64,000 nucleotides of DNA, taken from positions 992,001-1,056,000 of the forward strand of contig NZ_CP029487.1 of NCBI RefSeq assembly GCF_002441855.2, given 5' to 3'. Numbering within the stretch: the stretch's first letter is position 1; every line of letters begins with the position of its first letter. Of the stretch, positions 57,497 to 64,000 are shown piece after piece. The notes under the pieces are model-generated. The model had not been told where the DNA came from and ran no database searches. It saw only the letters and a program-made list of their open reading frames with translations. The stretch is from Eubacterium maltosivorans. Lineage in GTDB: Bacteria; Bacillota; Clostridia; Eubacteriales; Eubacteriaceae. The position numbers and the translations under genes are program-made.

Positions 57497-59572
57497 TCAA
57501 TCGTTTTTCTGTATAAAAAGCCTCAGCGCGTCAATGGGGATGGCCGGGCTGTAAAGGTAGCCTTGATAATTTCTGCACCCCAGCGCCAGCAGTGTGTCAC
57601 GCTGTTCGACAGTCTCCACAAACTCTGCCAGCACCTCAAATTTAAGGGAGTGGGACAGATAAATGATCGAGGCAATAATATCGCTGCTGCGCTGATTGCT
57701 CATCAGCTGCTTTACGAGCGAGCCATCAAGCTTGACCATATCAAACTGGTTATTCTGCAGGTACATCAGCGAGCTGTGCCCCATTCCGAAGTCATCCATG
57801 ATCAGCGGCATTCCCATCTCGTGAAGCGCCATCAAACGGTCCGTCATTGCCTGTGAACTGGACAGTGCCATTTGTTCGGTCAGCTCAAGGCCCAGCTGCC
57901 AGGGGCCGAAACTGTGACGGTCAATCAGCGCTTTCATCTGCTCATAGATTTTGGGGTTATCAAGCTGGCTCGCGGTCAGATTGACTGAAATCATAAACCG
58001 ATCGTCAATCAGGGGCTGGAGCCCCTCCAGATCGCCGCAGGCCGTCTCCGTGATGATCCGGCCAAGCTCTTCGAGCAAACCGGCTTCCTCTGCCAGCGCG
58101 ATGACCAGCGGCGGATAAAGGAACCCTGCCACAGGGTGCTTCCACCTGAGCAGCGCCTCCGCCCCGATCACCCTTCCCTCTGCGTTAACCTGAGGCTGAT
58201 AATAAAGATTGATGCTCCGGCTTCGAATATCACGCCGCAATTCACTGACAAGGCTCTTAGCCACCGTTGACAGTCTTCCTGTGCGTTTAAGTAAAACCGG
58301 CTTCTCTCCGCTCTCCTCTGCCCTTCTGACCACATCGCTGAGCTCCTCAATCTGGCGCGTCAGGGTTTTGAGCTGCTGCCTCTGGGACAGGTACACAAAG
58401 GGCAGGTATATCCCTATACCTACCGCCAGGTTCAGAAGCTGGAGCAGGCTCCCGGCAATGGAGCCCGTGGCCGCGTAACCGCTCAGAAAAATCGGGCTTG
58501 TCCACTCCACCGTGCTTGTGATCATAGGCACCAGGTCAAAATAAAAAGCACCATAGCTGATAAGCGTAAGCACAAGCGGCGTGAGGATAAAGGGAATAAA
58601 ATAAACAGGGTTAAAGACCACTGGTATGCCAAAGAGGATCAGCTCATTCATATTAAATAAGACCGGGAAGGTCGCAATGGCAGAGAGCTCCCGCACACTT
58701 TTCCGGCGTTCTCCGATAAAAATGGCAGCTACCAGGCACAGCAGCGCGCCGCAGCCGCCAAAGAAGATGAACGTATCGAAAAAGGTTTTGGTCGCAATCC
58801 ATGGGCCCTGGCTGAAAAAGGTCTTGGCGACATCATCCAGCATATTCGCCCCGTGCACGCCAAAGAACCACAAGAAGTGCATAATAAACACAAAGAACAG
58901 CGCGCTGCCCAGTCCTCTTCCCAAATGCTGAAAAAGCCCGAAAAGATAATTGGATATCAGCATCTGAAAATTAGGAATGCCAAAAACCATAACCATCAGA
59001 TTATTCAGAAGGGCAAACAGGAAGATAATCATCCCACCCGGCACCAGGGCTGCCAGCGCCTGGTTAAAATGATTGTCCGCCCCCTCAGAATAGGATTTAA
59101 AAGTATTTGAAAAAAGATTGGATAATTTGTCATAGAGCAGGCAGGTCACAATCGAGACTACCACCGCGTTAAAAAGCCAGGTGCTCTGAAATATTTCAAA
59201 GGTGAAGCCCGTCTCGATATTGTAGGCAAAGGCAATATAAGCACAGAGACTGATCAGAGGCAGCAGGCCCAGATTTTCTGTGCTCGTCTGCTTTTCAAAG
59301 CTGAGGCTGATCGTCAACAGCAGGATCAATGAGATAATGCCGAGGGTCGCGTCGTTGATCAGCAAAAGCATATTCAAGAAAAAGCCATTCAAAAACGTCT
59401 CTAAAAAAGCCTTATAGGCCGGTATCGGAAGGCTTTTAAGCAGCAGTGCAAAGGACCCGGCCATAATCCATGGTATTGCCAGGATCATTCCGTCACGTAC
59501 AGCTGTCAGTATGCGGTTTTCCTCAAGTCTGCTGAATAATTTTTCGATACTGCCGCTCAGAAGATTTTTCAC
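57497..59572 (-). CDS. PTS EIIC-like membrane domain fused to an EAL phosphodiesterase
   Basis: 691 residues. Residues about 1-405 form a cellobiose/lactose-type PTS EIIC domain (IPWIMAGSFALLL, GVHGANMLDD and NMNELILFGIPVVFNPVYF), with no EIIA or EIIB domain. A coiled linker (about 405-450) leads to an EAL domain at about 455-690. Catalytic residues appear complete: Glu472 (EALLRW), Asn531, Glu563, DD at 593-594, Lys614, Glu650 and Gln657. It probably cleaves cyclic-di-GMP in response to sugar bound by the membrane domain (inference). GTG start behind AGAGAG. Confidence 0.85.
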   Translation of the reverse strand: MKNLLSGSIEKLFSRLEENRILTAVRDGMILAIPWIMAGSFALLLKSLPIPAYKAFLETFLNGFFLNMLLLINDATLGIISLILLLTISLSFEKQTSTENLGLLPLISLCAYIAFAYNIETGFTFEIFQSTWLFNAVVVSIVTCLLYDKLSNLFSNTFKSYSEGADNHFNQALAALVPGGMIIFLFALLNNLMVMVFGIPNFQMLISNYLFGLFQHLGRGLGSALFFVFIMHFLWFFGVHGANMLDDVAKTFFSQGPWIATKTFFDTFIFFGGCGALLCLVAAIFIGERRKSVRELSAIATFPVLFNMNELILFGIPVVFNPVYFIPFILTPLVLTLISYGAFYFDLVPMITSTVEWTSPIFLSGYAATGSIAGSLLQLLNLAVGIGIYLPFVYLSQRQQLKTLTRQIEELSDVVRRAEESGEKPVLLKRTGRLSTVAKSLVSELRRDIRSRSINLYYQPQVNAEGRVIGAEALLRWKHPVAGFLYPPLVIALAEEAGLLEELGRIITETACGDLEGLQPLIDDRFMISVNLTASQLDNPKIYEQMKALIDRHSFGPWQLGLELTEQMALSSSQAMTDRLMALHEMGMPLIMDDFGMGHSSLMYLQNNQFDMVKLDGSLVKQLMSNQRSSDIIASIIYLSHSLKFEVLAEFVETVEQRDTLLALGCRNYQGYLYSPAIPIDALRLFIQKND

Positions 59573-59668
59573 AACATTTTCTCTCTTTCATTCCTATTTC
59601 CTCTATTCTATACTATTCCAGACATTTTTTAAAGCGAAAAGAAACGCTTTTCACAAATATCTGTGTTT

Positions 59669-59735
59669 TTCAAAAATTAATTATTGAATTTTTAAGAAAT
59701 ATCCGTTATAATATATTCATAAATTAATTTTTGAA
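59669..59735. promoter_or_regulatory. 14-bp inverted repeat flanking a promoter
   Basis: TTCAAAAATTAATT (59669-59682) and AATTAATTTTTGAA (59722-59735) are perfect complements, one just before the -35 and the other ending next to the RBS of the small HTH gene. It is a likely operator pair or a stem masking the RBS. Confidence 0.55.
59684..59712 (+). promoter_or_regulatory. Promoter of the small HTH gene
   Basis: TTGAAT, 17 bp, TATAAT, ending 36 bp before the ATG at 59749. Confidence 0.7.
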
Positions 59736-59748
59736 AGGAGTCGTTCTC

Positions 59749-59991
59749 ATGGACCCATATGAACAGATTCGGCTGCTGGAGGATCAGCTCCAGACAAAAA
59801 AAGAATATATTTCCAAGCTTGAGGCACAGCTTGAGGCGCAGAACAGCCGTGGCGCCGGAAGAAAGCGCAAGCTGAACAGCAAGGATATTGAACTTATTAA
59901 GAGCTACCGCGCAAAAGGCTGCACCTATGCCGAAATTGCGGAAAACTTTGGCCTGAGCGTCGGTTCTGTCTATAATTACTGCAACCATTAA
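59749..59991 (+). CDS. Small coiled-coil plus helix-turn-helix protein
   Basis: 80 residues from the ATG at 59749; AAAGGAG at 59734-59740 excludes the TTG at 59731. Residues about 3-34 are a heptad-rich coiled coil (IRLLEDQLQTKKEYISKLEA). Residues about 40-80 are a resolvase-like HTH (LNSKDIELIKSYRAKGCTYA, then EIAENFGLSVGSVYNY). There is no catalytic recombinase domain, so it is likely a dimeric regulator, perhaps of itself or of the adjacent cyclic-di-GMP genes. Confidence 0.72.
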   Translation: MDPYEQIRLLEDQLQTKKEYISKLEAQLEAQNSRGAGRKRKLNSKDIELIKSYRAKGCTYAEIAENFGLSVGSVYNYCNH

Positions 59992-60026
59992 GAAAACCCG
60001 GATATCGATTCCGGGTTTTCTTTTTA
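59992..60026. terminator. Bidirectional terminator
   Basis: GAAAACCCGGA and TCCGGGTTTTC arms followed by TTTTT, between convergent genes. Confidence 0.85.
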
Positions 60027-63000
60027 TCTTTCATTTCTAACGTCTTTGTTTAAACGCAGGATTTCTGCCACCTGTTCATCTGTCAGCTTCTGTGGCTGTA
60101 TATTTGGTCTGCCCAGATAGTAGCCCTGAACATAATCCACACCAAAGCGGATCAATGCGTGCAGCTCACTGGCGGTTTCCACCCCTTCGGCAATAATCTT
60201 AATTTTTCTTTCCTTAAAATAGGTTACCAGGTTTTGCAGCAGCTTTTGCCGGTTAATATCCTCATCAATATTCTGAACAATCGACATATCAATCTTTACA
60301 TAATCCGGCGTCATAAACAGCAGATTCGCGTCACTGTTATAGCCTGTTCCAAAATCATCCAGAGCTAAGCCGGCTCCCCAGTTTCTTATATAGCGCTGTT
60401 TTTTACGCGTGAAGCTTTCATTTGTACGTTCTTCCTCTGTCAGCTCGACAACGACCTGTCCCAGAATGGGCTGGTAAAGCTGTTCCAGCTCTTCCATCTC
60501 ATCGCTGGAGAGCAGCTGGTTGGAAATGGAGTTGATAAACATCCGCGCGCCGCCAAAGGCTTCCCGATTTTCTTTGAGTGCCTTCAGGCTGTTAAACCAG
60601 GTCAGCCACTCGATCTGATGAAGCTTGGACTGTGACTTGGCAAGCGCCAGGATTTCCATCGGAGTTCTCAGCGTCGAGAGTCTGGAGCGCATGAGTGCCT
60701 CATAACCGATAATCTGCCCATCGTGTATATCAACGATCGGCTGAAAATGGTAATCAACCAGATTGCCGTCAATAAATTTGTTCAACTCCTCTTTGTTTTC
60801 AAGCAGATAGGCGTTTTCGCTGTAACTCTTGGAGTCAAACTCGCAAAACTCGCCCTTGACAGAGTTTTTAATCTGGTACATGGCAAAGTCAGCATATTTT
60901 AAAAGCGCTTCATAGGAGCATGAATCATCCGGGTACCAGGCCACACCGCCGGAGGCTCTTATCTTGAGATCCGGGTCATTCAGCAGCGGAAAAGCTGTGT
61001 TCAAAAGCCTCTGCCGGATCTCTGATATGATCGGGCGTATCTGATCCTTGCTGTCATAGCCATAAATCAGGGCATAAAACTCATCGCCGGATATTCTCGC
61101 GAAAATCGCGTTGGCAGATGCAAACTGTTTGAGGATGTTAGCTGTGCTGCGTATATACTCATCCCCAAAATCATGACCATAGGTATCGTTAATGTATTTC
61201 AGGTTATCCAAGTCAAGCATGAGAACCGCTGCAGTTTTAAGCGTTTCAGGCGCCTCAAACCGCTCATTCAGCGCGGCATAGAAAGCCCGCCGGTTCAGCA
61301 GATTGGTCAGAATATCATAATCACGTTCATGCTCTATTTTCAACCGTTCCAGCGTCTCAATCGTCACATCCCGGATGACGCCGAGAATGTTCATATCGTC
61401 CTCTACCAGCTTAATTTCAATCCACTTGCTCTGCTTGTTCTGGTCCATAATTTCAATAACCGTCACATTTGTCTGAGGGTCAAAATCCTGGTTCAGGATT
61501 TTAAGGCCAAGCATGATGGTTTCGAAGTCTTCTCTGTCCAGACCATCAGCTGGCTTTTTCGCATGGGTTATATTCAGCATCTTGAAAAAGCTGTCCGTGC
61601 AGTAGACCTCCTCAGTCACCTTATTAATTTCAAAAGCGGCAATCGGTATTCCTGCAATGGCGATAATGCGCGAGAGCTTAGAAGCAGAACTGGCCACATC
61701 CTGGCTCAGGGTCTCAATGGCTCCGGCCAGCTCATCAATCTCTGTAATATTTGTTTTGTCAAGATTTACCGGCATCCTCGGGTTACTTTTTTTAACCTGC
61801 TGTACCAGCGTTGTAATGGGCTTGGTAAAATGGATACCAGCGAGCAGAATCCCGATCAGTCCAATGGCAAGAGAAATAACCAGCGCAATCATAACCATCC
61901 GCATGACCATATCCGAAAAGGCAAACAGGCTTTTATTGGTTGTCACACCGACAAGGGCCCATTTATCTCCCGAAAAGGGCGTATTGCTGTTGTACAGATT
62001 CAGGTACTGAACCGCGCCGAGCGCATCCTCTGTGATCCGCTCATTCTTTTTTATACCATAGATATTTTTGTAATAGGGATCGTCTTCAAAGGTTGTATGG
62101 TCGGCATTTCCGGCAAGCCGCTTATAGGCTGTCCCGGTCGTCACCACATTTTGAAAGCTTCCGTCATGATTGGCGTCCACCGCCAGAAGATAGGAGGCAT
62201 TTTTATTGGAATCCAGCTCCGTATTCGGAAGGATCTTCTGAAGATAATCCGTTGAAATTTCAACGCCCAGCACCCCGTAAATCGTTCCATCGTTTGTTCT
62301 CAGCGGTACCGAATAGGTGATCACATCACTTTCGTCTGAATTCAGCTTAAAAGGATGACTCCAGTAAGCAAGGTCTGAATAGGCAAGCTCGGGGTTCTTG
62401 GCCGCGGCCTCAAGCGGCTTGTAATAAAAAGCCGACGTCTCCGGGTCATCCCCCGAGAAGTTCAGCAGCGGCGCCCAGCCCGTTGCCATGGTCACATTCG
62501 TGGCCTTTGTGACATCGACTGGCGCCCGCTCCAGTGAAAGGTCTGAATTGTCCACAACGTCATTCCCCGGGTCTGAATCCCGGATGTACAGGGAGGTCTT
62601 CTGCGCAGACTGCCCAGGCTCCAGTTCATAATTTGTGTCATTGCCTGTCAAAACAATAAAGGCGCCTGTCACAAAATTTTTTCGGAGCAGATAAATCAGA
62701 TTTCGGGTATTTGAAGAAATGATGGCTTCGGGCAGTGCTGGGTTTGTACCCATATCCTGCACCGAAGCATTTTTTTCCTTCAGCACACTTTCGACAGTGC
62801 TGTTGATGCTCTTAACCGACTCATCCACATTGGACCAGCGTTGAATCATTTCATTCTCAAGGTAATTTTTCCGGTTAATGACTCTTTCGTTGAGGATGTC
62901 CAAGGCGTTGTTATTTAATTGTTCAATTGTTCCACCCCACAGGATGACAAAGGAAAATAGAATTGTCTGTATCACCATGACAATGATCATTGGAGTGAAA

Positions 63001-63053
63001 ATTTTTCGAATAATGGACCGGTTACCCCAGTCCAAAAATTTATGCTTTGCCAT
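60024..63053 (-). CDS. Membrane sensor with GGDEF and EAL domains
   Basis: 1009 residues. Membrane segment near 20-42, an extracellular dCache-like sensor (about 45-370) and a second segment near 380-400. Then HAMP- and PAS-like regions, GGDEF (about 575-735) and EAL (about 760-1000). The GGDEF motif is SGDEF at 655-659, often still active, and no RxxD inhibitory site precedes it. The EAL motifs are complete: EALMR at 785, then ELTEEE, DDFGTGYN, VKIDMS and AEGVET. It could make or degrade cyclic-di-GMP. It is probably cotranscribed with the solute-binding protein upstream. GAGGTG precedes the ATG. Confidence 0.9.
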   Translation of the reverse strand: MAKHKFLDWGNRSIIRKIFTPMIIVMVIQTILFSFVILWGGTIEQLNNNALDILNERVINRKNYLENEMIQRWSNVDESVKSINSTVESVLKEKNASVQDMGTNPALPEAIISSNTRNLIYLLRKNFVTGAFIVLTGNDTNYELEPGQSAQKTSLYIRDSDPGNDVVDNSDLSLERAPVDVTKATNVTMATGWAPLLNFSGDDPETSAFYYKPLEAAAKNPELAYSDLAYWSHPFKLNSDESDVITYSVPLRTNDGTIYGVLGVEISTDYLQKILPNTELDSNKNASYLLAVDANHDGSFQNVVTTGTAYKRLAGNADHTTFEDDPYYKNIYGIKKNERITEDALGAVQYLNLYNSNTPFSGDKWALVGVTTNKSLFAFSDMVMRMVMIALVISLAIGLIGILLAGIHFTKPITTLVQQVKKSNPRMPVNLDKTNITEIDELAGAIETLSQDVASSASKLSRIIAIAGIPIAAFEINKVTEEVYCTDSFFKMLNITHAKKPADGLDREDFETIMLGLKILNQDFDPQTNVTVIEIMDQNKQSKWIEIKLVEDDMNILGVIRDVTIETLERLKIEHERDYDILTNLLNRRAFYAALNERFEAPETLKTAAVLMLDLDNLKYINDTYGHDFGDEYIRSTANILKQFASANAIFARISGDEFYALIYGYDSKDQIRPIISEIRQRLLNTAFPLLNDPDLKIRASGGVAWYPDDSCSYEALLKYADFAMYQIKNSVKGEFCEFDSKSYSENAYLLENKEELNKFIDGNLVDYHFQPIVDIHDGQIIGYEALMRSRLSTLRTPMEILALAKSQSKLHQIEWLTWFNSLKALKENREAFGGARMFINSISNQLLSSDEMEELEQLYQPILGQVVVELTEEERTNESFTRKKQRYIRNWGAGLALDDFGTGYNSDANLLFMTPDYVKIDMSIVQNIDEDINRQKLLQNLVTYFKERKIKIIAEGVETASELHALIRFGVDYVQGYYLGRPNIQPQKLTDEQVAEILRLNKDVRNER

Positions 63054-63071
63054 TGAACACCTCGTCGAGCA

Positions 63072-64000
63072 TTATTTTTGAGTTTCTTCCAGTTCTTTTT
63101 TCAGGTTTTCATACCATTGATTGAAATTTTCATCGGTATTATAGGCTGCAACGGCGGCCTCCTTAGCTGTTCCGGAGGTAACGGCGGCTTTTACAGCTTC
63201 TGCATCAGCTATGGCTTTCTTTTTCATTGAAGCCTCGAGAATATTACGGGCATTCGTACCGCCTTCAAAGGCTTTGTTGGTGTATAGCTCATTATTATTG
63301 GTAATATCCACAGCTACCGGAAGGGTTTTAGCCAGATTATCCGAAATAGCGTTGCCACCGGCTTCTTCCATTGCCGTCTCAAGCATTTCACGGGTGTTCG
63401 CTTCTTTCTTTACAGGCAGATAGCCAGAAGTGATTGAAAAGTCAATGTTTCTCTTCGCCTCGGTCAGCCATTTAAGGAAAACAGTCGATGCATATTCCTT
63501 GCGCTCATCCGATTTAACGACGACCATACCGGCCCCCTGTTGTACCGCTACCTTTTCGCCGTCCTTAAATTCCGGCGCCTGCATTACCACTGTTTCGATC
63601 GGATAGCTCTCGGTATCGCTGACGGTTACCTTAGAAGGATAATAGGTCGCACCGGAGGACGAGCCAACCAGTGCAATAATATCACCGGTTTTGGCGTCAT
63701 CAGAAGCAAAGCGCCCGTAGGAAGCAAAATACCCGTTAATAAAAGGTATATAATAGTTGTCCCAAAGCTTGCGCATCACATCCTTATCCAGATTAAAGGT
63801 CACCTCTCCGTTTTTGACCTCGAAAATTTCCACGCCCAGCTGCTTAGAACCAATGATCATATAATTTGCCATGGCGTCACGGTTAAAGAAGGCTTTACCG
63901 CCAGACCAGTCATAATATTTTTTAGCTGTATCGGTCAATCCCTCAATTGTATTTAAACTGTCCAGTGAAGCGCCTGTGGCAGAAGCAAACTTGTCCCAGT
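63072..64000 (-). CDS. Extracellular solute-binding protein (partial, 5' end off window)
   Basis: About 309 C-terminal codons are present; the frame stays open to the edge, so the apparent start at 63938 is not real. FNRDAMANYMIIGSKQLGVE, VQQGAGMVVVKSDERKEYAS and KWLTEAKRNIDFSITSGYLP are typical of family 1 ABC sugar-binding proteins. The C-terminus is charged and soluble. It ends 18 bp before the GGDEF-EAL sensor gene. It may feed that sensor by ligand binding rather than serve a transporter, since no permease follows (inference). Confidence 0.75.
   Translation of the reverse strand, partial: WDKFASATGASLDSLNTIEGLTDTAKKYYDWSGGKAFFNRDAMANYMIIGSKQLGVEIFEVKNGEVTFNLDKDVMRKLWDNYYIPFINGYFASYGRFASDDAKTGDIIALVGSSSGATYYPSKVTVSDTESYPIETVVMQAPEFKDGEKVAVQQGAGMVVVKSDERKEYASTVFLKWLTEAKRNIDFSITSGYLPVKKEANTREMLETAMEEAGGNAISDNLAKTLPVAVDITNNNELYTNKAFEGGTNARNILEASMKKKAIADAEAVKAAVTSGTAKEAAVAAYNTDENFNQWYENLKKELEETQK

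Noticed and set aside
1-64000. tRNA, rRNA and known riboswitches
   Set aside because: I looked for tRNA-like T-loop and acceptor patterns and for long conserved rRNA blocks and saw none; I cannot run covariance models, so short or divergent RNAs could be missed.

Overview
The window reads as a chromosomal segment of an anaerobic Firmicute of the class Clostridia. The best guess is a Eubacteriaceae acetogen of the Eubacterium limosum/callanderi type. The grounds are a glpP-type antiterminator, a nickel-type ABC transporter, the DUF134 plus NifX-like pair, a LanFEG-type immunity operon, consistently purine-rich Shine-Dalgarno sites and moderate GC broken by AT-rich blocks. The species is inference; no rRNA or tRNA gene is present to anchor it. 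Most genes lie on the minus strand.

Layout. 1-7240: the end of a glpP gene, two tandem secreted amidase-domain paralogues, a MATE pump with a MarR regulator and a perfect 22-bp palindrome at its promoter, and a radical SAM protein. 7241-12618: a phage-flavoured accessory operon read leftward (two unknown proteins, a 45-aa ORF between them, a KilAC/BRO-type antirepressor, a winged-helix-like protein, a 69-aa protein, a 193-aa sigma factor, DUF1659, DUF2922 and an M15 peptidase). 12655-25348: a complete surface polysaccharide operon (phosphoglycosyl transferase, epimerase, glycosyltransferases, Wzy-like polymerase, Wzx flippase and a WbpA/B/D/E-like set for a diacetamido-uronic acid). Its centre is strikingly AT-rich, and a 20-bp direct repeat brackets the variable block. 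25494-28946: two overlapping GTPases and serine acetyltransferase. 29074-35084: a nickel/peptide ABC operon and a methyltransferase. 35284-37187: an HD protein, an XRE regulator and a 1-kb non-coding stretch. 37175-44174: two two-component systems, the second joined to a lantibiotic-immunity-type ABC transporter. 44301-53890: M20 hydrolase, MurJ/SpoVB-like flippase, two acetyltransferases, HerA-like ATPase, ftsH facing a tetR gene, and NifX/DUF134. 53973-64000: DUF4173/XRE/DUF2975, a DUF3089 hydrolase, and a cyclic-di-GMP cluster (EIIC-EAL fusion, small HTH protein, GGDEF-EAL sensor, solute-binding protein).

The non-coding DNA is the most unusual part. Three dispersed repeat families occupy the gaps: (i) a 21-27 bp palindrome of the form GACCGT-N9-ACGGTC, eight copies, mostly at stop codons; (ii) MITE-like elements with ends beginning TGTAGACAAA and degenerate heptamer arms, two of which sit between two copies of the local terminator hairpin; (iii) a GGAACCACG/CGTGGTTCC-type hairpin. 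Between 36660 and 37187 two copies of the first family bracket two oppositely oriented long hairpins that share a core in which paired positions have changed together. Just before it, a promoter, three stem-loops and a terminator outline a candidate small RNA. These are the best candidates for undescribed biology here.
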